The notes beneath the pieces are model-generated. The model did not search any database, was not told the origin of the DNA, and saw nothing but the letters and a program-made list of their open reading frames with translations. The position numbers and the translations under genes were made by a program. A stretch of 31,676 nucleotides of DNA from a virus, in the IMG/VR virus record IMGVR_UViG_3300008113_000257, positions 1 to 31,676 of that record; one strand, 5' to 3'. Of this stretch, positions 16,649 through 26,518 are shown piece by piece; position 1 is the stretch's first letter, and each line of letters begins with the position of its first letter.

Positions 16649-18232
16649 ATGTCAGCAATCATAACTGATCAAATTAGAATACTAAACGCAAAAAGTTTTG
16701 TAAATTCACTAAAATCCGGTGAAAATAACTTATATACTTTTGTTGGGTTGCCAAATCAAACAGAATATGATGTAAATTGGGATTCTAGTCCATTACCACC
16801 AAAAGACTCATTTGACGATGAGAATGATTGCTGGGAAAATATGATATCCTTAAAAAGGATAAATCCAGATTCTGATGTAAGGCATGTCATCAAAAAAAAT
16901 GTTTGGTCTTCTGGATCAACTTATGACATGTATAGGCATGATATAAGCAGAAACAATTTATCAAATCCATCAGAGAAGCCAAATTTATACCAATCAAATT
17001 TTTATATATTAAATACTGATTACAAAGTATACATTTGTCTGTTTAATGGAGCATCATCTGATAATAATTTTGAAGGTGTCCCATCATTGATTGAGCCAAA
17101 TTTTACCGACCTTGAGCCAAAAGTGACCGAAGATGGATACATTTGGAAATATCTTTACACATTAAATATAGATGATGTAATAAAATTTGATTCACTTAAT
17201 TATATTCCTGTCCCTTCCGATTGGGAAACATCCACAAAATACCAATTGATAAGAAACAATGCTATAGAAAGTGGTCAGATAAAAGTAGTAGTAATTAGAA
17301 ATTTTGGGCAAACTTTAGGGGGGCCAAATATTTACACTAATATTCCCATTTTGGGTGATGGCTCTGGTGGAAGAGTAAGTATTGTTGTCGGCAACGATGA
17401 AAGAGTGTCTTCGGTAGTCGTAACAAATGGCGGAAGTAATTACACATATGGAACAGTAGATGTAAGTGATGTTGCCTTCCCAACTGGAGCGTCATTGCCA
17501 AAATTTGATGTAATTATTCCACCAAAAAATGGTCATGGGTATGACATTTATAGGGAATTGGGCGCATATAATTTGTTAATATATTCCAGATTCGAAAATG
17601 ATCAAACAAATCCAGATTTTATCACTGGAAATCAAATATCTAGGATTGGAATAGTAAATAATCCATTAGATTATAATTCTAATATAGTTTTAGACAAAGA
17701 TAGAGCAAGTGCAACTTATGCACTAAAGCTAATTGGAAAAAATGCAATTAATGATTACAAAGGACTAGTGATAGAGCCGGATTCTATCATAACACAAACA
17801 GTTGGAACTGGAATCACAGCTGTCGGGAAAGTTATATCTTATGATAATAAAACTGGAGTATTGAAATATTGGCAAGATAGATCATCATATGGATTTAACT
17901 TGGGTGGAGAATACGATAGTAATGGAAACAGGAAACCAGAAAATATTTCCACATACGGAAATGAAAAAATACAGTTTACTAGTAGTATTTTGGCTGGCGG
18001 TTCATTGGATATTACTGGATTCCCCCTAACATTAAAAATAGATAATGGATATACTGGAATAACAACAGTAATAAATAATGTTAATTATAACCTTGGACAA
18101 AGATTTACTTCTGGAGTATCTTTTCCAGAAGTAAAGCCAAACTCTGGTGACATTATCTATGTGGACCACAGACCAGGAATAACAAGATCTTCTAACCAAA
18201 AAGAAGATGTAAAAGTAATCTTACAGTTTTAA
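16649..18232 (+). CDS. gp8: Baseplate wedge protein gp8
   Basis: A 527-aa homolog of T4 gp8 (334 aa), which binds gp10 and gp7 in the baseplate wedge. The diagnostic motif EDGYIWKYLYTL (about residues 161-172) corresponds to T4 GDGYVWEYLF. The C-terminus (YVDHRPGITRSSNQKEDVKV) matches the T4 ending YMENRPPI...TEEINILFTF. The N-terminal LYTFVGLPNQTEYDVNWDSS is also family-like. About 190 extra residues compared with T4 include a GGxGY unit (VVVTNGGSNYTYGTV, from residue 254) and a turn region TQTVGTGITAVGKVISY. No good Shine-Dalgarno is present. Confidence in the gp8 call is high because motifs at both the middle and the C-terminus agree. Confidence 0.9.
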   Translation: MSAIITDQIRILNAKSFVNSLKSGENNLYTFVGLPNQTEYDVNWDSSPLPPKDSFDDENDCWENMISLKRINPDSDVRHVIKKNVWSSGSTYDMYRHDISRNNLSNPSEKPNLYQSNFYILNTDYKVYICLFNGASSDNNFEGVPSLIEPNFTDLEPKVTEDGYIWKYLYTLNIDDVIKFDSLNYIPVPSDWETSTKYQLIRNNAIESGQIKVVVIRNFGQTLGGPNIYTNIPILGDGSGGRVSIVVGNDERVSSVVVTNGGSNYTYGTVDVSDVAFPTGASLPKFDVIIPPKNGHGYDIYRELGAYNLLIYSRFENDQTNPDFITGNQISRIGIVNNPLDYNSNIVLDKDRASATYALKLIGKNAINDYKGLVIEPDSIITQTVGTGITAVGKVISYDNKTGVLKYWQDRSSYGFNLGGEYDSNGNRKPENISTYGNEKIQFTSSILAGGSLDITGFPLTLKIDNGYTGITTVINNVNYNLGQRFTSGVSFPEVKPNSGDIIYVDHRPGITRSSNQKEDVKVILQF

Positions 18233-18247
18233 TATATTAGGATAATC

Positions 18248-21200
18248 ATGCCACAAAAAACTAATTTAAATACTTATCCATATTTTGATGATTTCAATCC
18301 AGATAACATTTATCATAAGATATTATTTAAACCCGGTTATCCGATACAAGCTAGAGAATTAACTACGCTACAATCTATACTTCAAAATCAAATTGAACAA
18401 TTTGGTAATTGGGCATTTCAAGAGGGAAGTCCAGTCGTACCTGGTAGCATTACATATAATGACAGATATTATGCGGTAGAATTAAAAAACAATTTTAACG
18501 GAATTGAAATATTTAATTATCTTGATTCAATTACTGGAAAAACTATATTTGGACAATCAAGTGGAGTAAGAGCAAAAATAATAAGTTGCATAAATTCGCA
18601 GCAATCTGAAAGAAATAACACAACAATTTATGTAAATTATATAGATTCCGATTACGAAAATTCGGAGTATGTTGGATTTTCGGATGGTGAGAATTTACTT
18701 TTAGAAGAAGATACCATATTTACTATAAATGTCAACCCAGATTCATTTTTAACCATAAGAAGGGGAGAAGCTTTTGCTTCCACTATAGATGGAAATTGTA
18801 ATTCTGTTGGTTCTCAATTATCAGTTGCACCCGGAATATATTTTGTAAGAGGATACTTCGTAAAAAGTGATTCCCAATTTATAATATTAGATCAATATAG
18901 CAATTTTCCAAGTTATTCCGTTGGGTTTGAAGTAGTAGAAGATATAATCACATCAGAAGAAGATCAATTTTTAAATGACAATGCCAAAGGATTTTCAAAC
19001 TATGCGGCTCCAGGTGCTGATAGATTAGGAATATCGTTAGTTCTCACTAAAGTGGGGACTGGAGAGGAATTTCCAGATAATTTTATAAAATTACTTGAAG
19101 TAAATGAAGGAGTAATCAAAAATACTCAGACTGATCCTCGTTTAAATGAATTAGGAAAAGAACTAGCAAGAAGAACTTATGATGAATCGGGCGATTATTA
19201 TGTTAAGTCTCCAACTATATCAGCAAAAGAGACATTAAACAATTTATTAGGAAATGGTGGAATTTATAATAAAAATCAAGTAACTTTTAATGAAAATGTT
19301 CCAGATGAAAGCCTAGGGACATATCAAATTTCTCCTCTAAAAGCTTATATTAAAGGATATGAAGTAAATGTCATTTCTCCGGTATTTTTAGATTTCCAAA
19401 AAGCAAGAACAGTCAAGACACTTGAAAATCAAAGTGTAGTATATAATACAGGTTCAACATTAACTCTCAATAGAGTATATGGATCCCCAACAGTAGGATT
19501 TTCTACTTATACTTTAAGTTTAAGAAATGAAAGAGTAGGGATAAACTCTTCTTCCCCATCGGGGAAAGAAATTGGAATAGCAAGAGTTTATGATTTTTCA
19601 CTGGAATCTGGATCATATGATTCTTTGATACCGAATACAAATCAATGGGACATATCTTTATATGATGTACAAACTTATACAGAAATAGGAATAAATGAAG
19701 TAATAAGTCTGAATGCCCCATCATACATAAAAGGAAAATCTAGTGGGGCGAGTGGATTTTTACGATTTACCGTTTCAAATTCTGGGATACTGACCGCATA
19801 CAATATATCTGGCAATTTTATTTCAGGTGAAAAATTAATTTTTAATGATGTAGAAAACGAAAACACTAGAGTTTCAACTTCCATTACATCTTATACAATA
19901 GACAATGTAAAATCGCTATACGGTTTAGTTGGCACATCTTATACTTTTTCTGCAGATACTGTACAAACCACAAAAAAACAATTTACAAATGTAGAGATTT
20001 CTCAAATAGATAGTATTTTAGGCATTTCTACTGCAAAATCAAATATCCCAATTTTTTCTGGTGTTGTAAACAAAGGTGATTTGGTATCATATACCATTCA
20101 AGGAAAAACATATCCAAGTTATGCGAAGGTAAATAATGTTACTGCGACTACATTAACTCTAAGTGGAGTTACCACCGTAATCGGAGTTTGTGATGGCGAA
20201 TTGCCGCAAACGAATGCATTAATAACCGACTTCAAGTTATTAGGAACAAAGCGTGTAGCATCGGAAAATGAAAGTTTATATACAAAACTCCCAAAAGATA
20301 TCATCAGTGATGTCGATTTAACCAATTCCAATTTAACAGTAAAAAGACAATTTGAAGTAACTATAACATCAAATTCTACAGGAAATATTTCTGCTAACGA
20401 AGATGAAACTTTTTTACCCTTTGATGAAGAAAGATATGTATTAATTACAGAAAATGGGATAACAGAATCTTTAACTAGCGATAAATTTGATTTAAATACT
20501 TATACTAGTTCTGGTGGTCTCACAATAAAATTTAATGGGCTGTCGGTCACAAATAGTGCTGCCAAATTGATTGCTACACTCAATAAAACTAAAGTAAAAA
20601 CAAAACTAAAAAATAGATCTAAAATTAAATCCGTTGTAATTGATAAATCTAGACTAGTTGGCTCCGGTATTGGAGAAACTACACTCAATAATGGCTTAAT
20701 TTATGGTAATTATCCATATGGAACAAGAGTAGAAGATGACGAAGTATGTCTATTACAATCTGATATTACTAAAATTTATGGAATATTTGAAAAATCCGAT
20801 AGCTCTAATTTAAATTCGGATCCAACTACACCAAGAATGACTCTAAGTAGAATTAATGGAATATCTGGAACTATAGATGATATTCAACTGGGTGAGATTT
20901 TTATCGGAGAAGTCAGTAATGCTGTAGCAATTTATGCAGAAAAAGTAGATTTAGGAACAATAGGTTTTATATATCTAAATTCAAATTCATTCATTAGAGG
21001 GGAAACCATAACTTTCGAATCATCTCTGACAACTGCTACCGTAAATTCTACTATAGTTGGTGATAAAGACATAACATCGAGTTATATTTTAGATAATGGA
21101 CAAAGAAATACAATATATGATTATTCCAGAATTATAAGAAAACAAACATATAAAGAACCAATAAGAAAAATAAAGGTTTATTTCGAATCCGCATCATATT

Positions 21201-23794
21201 CTCCTTCCGATATTGGTGATATAACCACAATAAATTCATATCAAAATTTCGATTATTCCGAAATATCAAACATAAATCAGGTAAGAAACAGTGACATCAT
21301 TGATGTTAGGCCAAGAGTAATAAATTATCAAGTATCTGAAGGCGCTAGATCTCCATTTGAATTTATGTCAAGAATTTTTTCTGAGACATATAATAATGCA
21401 TCAAAATATGTCCTAGCATCAGATGAAAATATTAATTTGTCTTATTCTTTCTATCTACCAAGAGTAGACAAAATATTTCTTTCTAAAGATGCATTATTCC
21501 AATTAAAATCTGGGGAGCCAGCAGAAACCAATCAATTCCCATATTCGATAGATGATTCTATTGAAGTAGCTACAATCTATGTCCCAGCTTATACTTTTAA
21601 TGCCAGTGATGTTTCTATAACCAAAAAAGACTACAAACGCTACACAATGTCGGATATTGGAAAATTAGAAACTAGAATAGAAAATTTAGAATATTACTCC
21701 ACTTTGTCTTTATTAGAAAAGGAAACAGCAAATTTAGCTATATTTGATAGTAACGGAAATCCAAGATTTAAATCTGGATTTTTTGTGGATAATTTTACCA
21801 CTACTTTGTATCAACAAAAAGACACAATAGTGAAAAATAGTATAGATCCATCTAATAATGAGTTGAGACCAACCCACTACACAACAAATTGTGATTTAAT
21901 ATTAGGAGAATCTTCTATAATATTAAATAAAGATTTTAGTGTGGATATAAATTATTCCAATGATTTTATTTCTAGTAATATAAAAAAGACAGGAAATATA
22001 ATAACATTAGATTATGTGGAAGTAGTAGAAAATAATCAGCCCTTTTCTACTAGGGTGACCGAAGTTACTTCATATTCTACATCTGAATATGTTGGTGGAA
22101 TAACATTAAGCCCATCATCCGATACTTGGATAAGTCAGAGGAAGACACTAACGACTTTAACTGATTTAGATGGAGATATAACAGAAACTAGCAAACAAAT
22201 TACATTAACAGAAGATACCGAAGAAACTGGATTTTCCGCTCCTGTATGGAATGGCGGAAGTCTATGGACAAAAGACCTAATATCAACTGAACAAATTCCA
22301 TACATGAGAAAAAGGAATATAGAGTTTAGAGCCGAAAGAATGAAACCATACACTAGACTCTATGCATTTTTTGATAATGTAGATGTAAACAAGCATATAA
22401 TTCCAAAATTAATAGAAGTTCAAATGACAAGTGGTGTTTTCCAAGTTGGGGAGACTATCACTGCAAAAATAGAAGATTCATTTGGTTCTTGGCTTTCTAG
22501 TATAGGTACTGTACCAGATCTATTAAAACAAAAATTAAATAAGATCGGAATTAGTATAGAAACCATTTCTGATTTAAGAAACCTAACTTCAACCACAGAT
22601 TCTCGAAATAATCCAGCAACAAATATTATTTTAGATTATTTTAGATCCTCAAACTACGAATTGGAAGATGGGGGTAGTTTTAGACTTTGTACTCCAGATC
22701 ATAAGATTGGCCCATATAATAACCCAACCAAAAAATATAATACAAATCCATATGATAGAAGTCAAATTATACCTTCTTTATATTCCAGTACATCGAATAT
22801 TTTAAATATTGATACATTTAGTCTTTCATATCGAGGTCAATCGAATTTTTATGGAAATTTAAAGATTGGAATGAAATTGACTGGACAAACTAGTAATGCT
22901 ACTGCAATAATAAAGGATATACGATTAATTACTGATGATTCTGGGACTGTAATTGGATCATTTAGAATTCCAAATACAGATAATATTAACCAAATTGGTG
23001 ATAGATTTACATCAGGAGAAAAGGTATTTAGATTGACTAACAGCACAACCAATTCTCTAATTCCAGGAATTGTATTTACTTATGCATATGAGAAATTCTA
23101 TTCGCAAGGAACTCTCAATAATATAGAAGAAATAATTCTCTCTGTCAGTCCTCCTAGTTATGCTCCAGAAATATTACCCCCACCACCATCACCATCACCT
23201 TCTGCATCTCCATCTTATTATAGTCAGCCCGAACCAACTCCAAAGAGCGAAACGAAGCCTCCTGCGCCAATTCCTCCTACTGTGACGCCTATTCAGGTTG
23301 CATTACCACCAAAAGTAGTAGAAGTCAATAAAGGTGGTCCAGTGTATGCTAATGCGGCACAACAAAAAATAGTTAATGCATATAAGGAATTACATCCAAA
23401 TTCAAATGTAACCACTGCCCAACAAGTAGCAAGAAGATTGGATATAAAAATAGACACAAATCCAAGTGGAACAATACCAAAAAATGATGGCAACCAAATA
23501 GTAAAAGCTCTACAGCAAGCTGGAGCAAATGTAGTGAAAGGACCGGGATCTGCACCAAGACAAGATCCACCAAGACAAAATTCTCCAAGGCAAGATTCAC
23601 CAAGACAAAATTCTCCAAGGCAAGATCCCCCAAGACAAAATCCACCAAGACGAGATCCACCAAGGCAAGATCCACCAAGACAAAATCCTCCAAGGCAAGA
23701 TCCCCCAAGACAAAATCCACCAAGACAAGATCCACCAAGACAAAATCCTCCACCTTCTTCCTCTAGATCTGATAATAGTAACAGAAGAAGATGA
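18248..23794 (+). CDS. DUF4815-type virion structural protein with proline-rich repeat tail
   Basis: An 1848-aa protein, probably a peripheral baseplate or tail-fibre attachment component. Residues 1-65 are the DUF4815 signature: YPYFDDFNPDNIYHKILFKP, then ARELTTLQSILQNQIEQFGN. SxxGxxSGA-type modules occur at about 97-110, 495-540, 885-930, 1395-1410 and 1520-1600. Near residues 1135-1185 a helical region (GKLETRIENLEYYSTLSLLE) is followed by FKSGFFVDNF, and KPYTRLYAFFDNVDV lies near 1363; both are family hallmarks in memory. From about residue 1640 the chain becomes disordered and proline-rich, then a helical stretch (AAQQKIVNAYKEL) precedes 13 copies of PRQ(D/N)(P/S) at residues 1770-1834 and a basic tail SNRRR. 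AGGA at 18239-18242 serves as ribosome binding site. Confidence 0.8.
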   Translation: MPQKTNLNTYPYFDDFNPDNIYHKILFKPGYPIQARELTTLQSILQNQIEQFGNWAFQEGSPVVPGSITYNDRYYAVELKNNFNGIEIFNYLDSITGKTIFGQSSGVRAKIISCINSQQSERNNTTIYVNYIDSDYENSEYVGFSDGENLLLEEDTIFTINVNPDSFLTIRRGEAFASTIDGNCNSVGSQLSVAPGIYFVRGYFVKSDSQFIILDQYSNFPSYSVGFEVVEDIITSEEDQFLNDNAKGFSNYAAPGADRLGISLVLTKVGTGEEFPDNFIKLLEVNEGVIKNTQTDPRLNELGKELARRTYDESGDYYVKSPTISAKETLNNLLGNGGIYNKNQVTFNENVPDESLGTYQISPLKAYIKGYEVNVISPVFLDFQKARTVKTLENQSVVYNTGSTLTLNRVYGSPTVGFSTYTLSLRNERVGINSSSPSGKEIGIARVYDFSLESGSYDSLIPNTNQWDISLYDVQTYTEIGINEVISLNAPSYIKGKSSGASGFLRFTVSNSGILTAYNISGNFISGEKLIFNDVENENTRVSTSITSYTIDNVKSLYGLVGTSYTFSADTVQTTKKQFTNVEISQIDSILGISTAKSNIPIFSGVVNKGDLVSYTIQGKTYPSYAKVNNVTATTLTLSGVTTVIGVCDGELPQTNALITDFKLLGTKRVASENESLYTKLPKDIISDVDLTNSNLTVKRQFEVTITSNSTGNISANEDETFLPFDEERYVLITENGITESLTSDKFDLNTYTSSGGLTIKFNGLSVTNSAAKLIATLNKTKVKTKLKNRSKIKSVVIDKSRLVGSGIGETTLNNGLIYGNYPYGTRVEDDEVCLLQSDITKIYGIFEKSDSSNLNSDPTTPRMTLSRINGISGTIDDIQLGEIFIGEVSNAVAIYAEKVDLGTIGFIYLNSNSFIRGETITFESSLTTATVNSTIVGDKDITSSYILDNGQRNTIYDYSRIIRKQTYKEPIRKIKVYFESASYSPSDIGDITTINSYQNFDYSEISNINQVRNSDIIDVRPRVINYQVSEGARSPFEFMSRIFSETYNNASKYVLASDENINLSYSFYLPRVDKIFLSKDALFQLKSGEPAETNQFPYSIDDSIEVATIYVPAYTFNASDVSITKKDYKRYTMSDIGKLETRIENLEYYSTLSLLEKETANLAIFDSNGNPRFKSGFFVDNFTTTLYQQKDTIVKNSIDPSNNELRPTHYTTNCDLILGESSIILNKDFSVDINYSNDFISSNIKKTGNIITLDYVEVVENNQPFSTRVTEVTSYSTSEYVGGITLSPSSDTWISQRKTLTTLTDLDGDITETSKQITLTEDTEETGFSAPVWNGGSLWTKDLISTEQIPYMRKRNIEFRAERMKPYTRLYAFFDNVDVNKHIIPKLIEVQMTSGVFQVGETITAKIEDSFGSWLSSIGTVPDLLKQKLNKIGISIETISDLRNLTSTTDSRNNPATNIILDYFRSSNYELEDGGSFRLCTPDHKIGPYNNPTKKYNTNPYDRSQIIPSLYSSTSNILNIDTFSLSYRGQSNFYGNLKIGMKLTGQTSNATAIIKDIRLITDDSGTVIGSFRIPNTDNINQIGDRFTSGEKVFRLTNSTTNSLIPGIVFTYAYEKFYSQGTLNNIEEIILSVSPPSYAPEILPPPPSPSPSASPSYYSQPEPTPKSETKPPAPIPPTVTPIQVALPPKVVEVNKGGPVYANAAQQKIVNAYKELHPNSNVTTAQQVARRLDIKIDTNPSGTIPKNDGNQIVKALQQAGANVVKGPGSAPRQDPPRQNSPRQDSPRQNSPRQDPPRQNPPRRDPPRQDPPRQNPPRQDPPRQNPPRQDPPRQNPPPSSSRSDNSNRRR
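23555..23749 (+). repeat. Tandem 15-bp repeat encoding PRQDP/PRQNP
   Basis: Thirteen in-frame 15-base units encode PRQ(D/N)(P/S), with one PRR variant. Most units alternate GAT (D) and AAT (N), giving a higher-order 30-base period. Units differ at third positions (for example CCAAGA/CCAAGG, CCA/CCC/CCT), so the array is not a brand-new duplication. It forms the C-terminal tail of the 1848-aa protein. Copy number may vary by slippage. Confidence 0.9.
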
Positions 23795-23801
23795 TCATAA
23801 G

Positions 23802-23809
23802 AATAAATA
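23802..23809 (+). promoter_or_regulatory. T4-like late promoter motif (821-aa protein unit)
   Basis: AATAAATA fits NATAAATA. It lies 8 bases after the stop of the 1848-aa gene and 17 bases before the next ATG. It is the only one of the five that does not overlap a stop codon. It would drive the 821-aa gene, two tiny genes, gp13 and gp14. Confidence 0.6.
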
Positions 23810-23826
23810 CAAAAAAGGTAATATAA

Positions 23827-26292
23827 ATGGAAATTAGAAGTCCGTTAGCTCAATCATTCTATGTTGCTCCCGAAACGGGAATATTTGTAACTTCTGTTGA
23901 TTTGTATTTTTATTCTAAAGATCCATCACAACCAGTAACGGTACAACTGAGGCCAATGAAGCTGGGAACGCCGGATACTATTGTATATCCTGAAAGTGAA
24001 GTAACATTATATTCAAATGAAGTCAATATTTCCTCGAATTCTTCTGTGCCAACTACTTTTACATTTCCTTCTCCAGTATACTTATCTGGAGAAACATTTC
24101 ATTCATTGGTAGTAATTTCGAATTCTTCGGATTATAAAGTTTGGATTTCCAGATTGGGAGAATTGGATGCAGCAAGTTATAATGCCATAAATTCTAGGCA
24201 AATTTTTGTCAATAAACAGCCGGATTCTGGCTCTCTCTTTTTATCGCAAAGTGGATCAACATGGACAGCAAACCAATATGATGATCTGAAATATACCCTG
24301 CGCAGAGCAAGTTTTAACATTGTTGATGGGGGAGTTGTAAATTTTTATAATTCTGATTTGGACCAACAAGAAAATATATCAAAACTATTAAAAAACCCAT
24401 TAGAATTTAATGCGAAAAAAATCAGAGTTGGGCTATCAAAGACTGTATCGGACCCAAATTTATCTTTTGGGAACACTGTAATACAATCGATCACTAACGC
24501 AACTGGAAATTTTGTGGGGTATGGTGGATCAGCTTTCGGTGGTTTGACAATAATTGATGATGGAGAGGCATATGAAAATGGATACTATTCTAGTGTCCCA
24601 TTGATAAGTTTGACTGGGACTGGACAAAATGCAACTGCAAATTTAACTATAGCTAATGGAGTTGTAGTTTCTTCTGGTGCAACTATTTCTTCTGGTGGAG
24701 TTGGATATAAAATAGGCGATTTACTCACTATAAATGCACCAGGAACTAATAAATTAGGAAGAAATATGAAGCTGTCTGTTGCTAATATTTCAGCATACAA
24801 TGAATTAATATTAGACCAAGTACAGGGAAATTTTGAAACTGGTATTGGAAAAACAATACGATATACTAATAATTTGGGGATCACAACGGATTTAAATGGG
24901 AATGGATCAAACATATTGCTATCATCTGCTCCAATAGAAATACATGATGGCAAACACATAAAAGTAAACCATTATAATCATGGTATGCATTCTAGTAGTG
25001 ATGTGGTAAAAATTTCAAATGTAATTTCCGATTTGTCTCCAACAACTCTATTATTAAATTCTTATACGGAATCTTCAACTAATGACATTGTAGTAGAAAA
25101 CTCTTCCAATTTTTCTTCATTTGAGGGACTATCAGTAAATTCAAACAATCTTGGTTATATTCTAATTGGAAGTGAAATTTTATCTTATAATGAAGTTTCT
25201 GGAAATACCTTGAAAGGAATTACAAGAGGAGTCGATTCAACAAAAAGAGGAACTTATGAGTTGGGAATTTCTATATACAAATATGAATCGAATGGAATTT
25301 CCTTAAGAAGAATCAATACTACGCACAATTTATCTGATGTAACGACATCTGACCCAATAGGATTGGATTACTATAATATAAAGCTTTCAGTTGGGCCATC
25401 AAATGGAAAAGATAGGACCGTAGTTAGTCCACTTTATATAAAAGAAACAAAATCTTCTGGTGGAATGAGAGTAACAGCAACAAAAAATATACAATATGGT
25501 ATAATAATTCCAAATATACAAACTTTTTCTCCACCGAGAACAGAAATTTCTTCCGCAATAAGAACAGTAAGTGGAAAAAGTGTGGATGGAATAGAAACTC
25601 CATTTGTTGATCAGGGATTTGAGTCAATAAATTTAAATGCAACAAATTATTTGAGTTCACAGAGAGTTATATGCTCCACTTTGAACGAAAGTCAAAAATT
25701 ATCATTTTTGCCTGGAAATAAGTCTTTTAATTTGAATATGATTCTGGGATCTATTGATGAAAAATTGTCTCCAGTGATTTCTGCTCTCGATAGAACATCT
25801 ATAGTTCTCACTTCAAATAGAGTTGATAAAAAAATAGAAAATTATTCAACTGATGATAGGGTATCTACTCTGGAGGGGGATCCATCTTCATTTGTATATG
25901 CAACAAAACCAATATATCTAGAAAATCCAGCACAAAGTCTAAAGGTAATTTTATCTGCCTATGTAAATATATACAATGATATTAAATTGTTATATTCAGT
26001 ATCAAATGATAATAATTTAAAACTCAATTACTTCCCATTTCCTGGATATTTGAATCTGAATAATGGCATTACTATCGATCCATCAAATAATGATGGCTCC
26101 CCAGATACGAAATTAATTAAAACTGATGTATTAATATCAGACGGTTCTACTAATACTCCATTTGTCGATTATGAGTTCACAGCAGAATCTATAGGGCCAT
26201 TCAAATCATTTAGCATAAAAATCATAGGAACATCAGTAAATCAGACATATCCACCAAGAATTAAAGATCTTCGTGTAATTTCAGTAGTCTAA
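23827..26292 (+). CDS. Tail/baseplate structural protein (PLAQSF-type)
   Basis: An 821-aa protein starting MEIRSPLAQSFYVAPETGIF. Residues 5-110 form a beta domain with VDLYFYSKDPSQPVTVQLRP, TTFTFPSPVYLSGET and YKVWISRLGE; I recall this domain as typical of marine T4-like structural proteins, where it usually sits downstream of DUF4815 in one chain. GGxGY units lie at about 237-307 (IIDDGEAYENGYY, ISSGGVGYKIGD), an NHGx unit near 378 and an RG/Ig-E unit at about 419-498 (GYILIGSEILSYNE, LKGITRGVDSTKRG). The C-terminus (SIKIIGTSVN, PPRIKDLRVISV) is a family-like ending. It corresponds by position to the T4 gp9-gp12 fibre region, but no specific T4 ortholog can be assigned. AAGG at 23815-23818 is a weak ribosome binding site. 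Confidence 0.75.
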   Translation: MEIRSPLAQSFYVAPETGIFVTSVDLYFYSKDPSQPVTVQLRPMKLGTPDTIVYPESEVTLYSNEVNISSNSSVPTTFTFPSPVYLSGETFHSLVVISNSSDYKVWISRLGELDAASYNAINSRQIFVNKQPDSGSLFLSQSGSTWTANQYDDLKYTLRRASFNIVDGGVVNFYNSDLDQQENISKLLKNPLEFNAKKIRVGLSKTVSDPNLSFGNTVIQSITNATGNFVGYGGSAFGGLTIIDDGEAYENGYYSSVPLISLTGTGQNATANLTIANGVVVSSGATISSGGVGYKIGDLLTINAPGTNKLGRNMKLSVANISAYNELILDQVQGNFETGIGKTIRYTNNLGITTDLNGNGSNILLSSAPIEIHDGKHIKVNHYNHGMHSSSDVVKISNVISDLSPTTLLLNSYTESSTNDIVVENSSNFSSFEGLSVNSNNLGYILIGSEILSYNEVSGNTLKGITRGVDSTKRGTYELGISIYKYESNGISLRRINTTHNLSDVTTSDPIGLDYYNIKLSVGPSNGKDRTVVSPLYIKETKSSGGMRVTATKNIQYGIIIPNIQTFSPPRTEISSAIRTVSGKSVDGIETPFVDQGFESINLNATNYLSSQRVICSTLNESQKLSFLPGNKSFNLNMILGSIDEKLSPVISALDRTSIVLTSNRVDKKIENYSTDDRVSTLEGDPSSFVYATKPIYLENPAQSLKVILSAYVNIYNDIKLLYSVSNDNNLKLNYFPFPGYLNLNNGITIDPSNNDGSPDTKLIKTDVLISDGSTNTPFVDYEFTAESIGPFKSFSIKIIGTSVNQTYPPRIKDLRVISVV

Positions 26293-26293
26293 T

Positions 26294-26518
26294 ATGTATT
26301 ATAAAGTAAAAGGAAACCCAAACTTAGTTAGAGATAAAAACACAAATGCAATATTGAACATAAATTCAATTGAGTATGAAAACCACATAAAAGCAACTGA
26401 TACCAAAGAAAAAGAAAATTTTAAGATGAGGCAAATTGAGTGTGAAATTTCAACAATGAAAGATGATTTGAATTTAATAAAAACATTACTACTAGAAATA
26501 AAAAATGAATCCAGATAA
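26294..26518 (+). CDS. Conserved 74-aa phage protein preceding gp13
   Basis: A 74-aa protein starting MYYKVKGNPNLVRDKNTNAI. The N-terminal part (NPNLVRDxNTxAIxNxNSxEY) looks like a conserved small cyanophage protein. The C-terminal half (MRQIECEISTMKDDLNLIKT and following) is a predicted coiled coil. It starts 1 base after the previous stop and overlaps the next gene by 14 bases, so it is coupled in the neck operon. Function unknown; a trimerising or scaffolding coiled coil is possible but not shown. Confidence 0.75.
   Translation: MYYKVKGNPNLVRDKNTNAILNINSIEYENHIKATDTKEKENFKMRQIECEISTMKDDLNLIKTLLLEIKNESR

Noticed and set aside
23373-23753. 126-aa minus-strand ORF rich in V, L, D and F (repeating FVLVDLALVDL)
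   Set aside because: It is the complement of the PRQDP/PRQNP repeat; the periodicity of the array keeps the opposite frame open. No promoter or ribosome binding site.
24585-24959. 124-aa minus-strand ORF inside the 821-aa gene
   Set aside because: It lies wholly within a convincing + strand gene, has no recognisable domain, and shows the hydrophobic composition expected of an antisense shadow.
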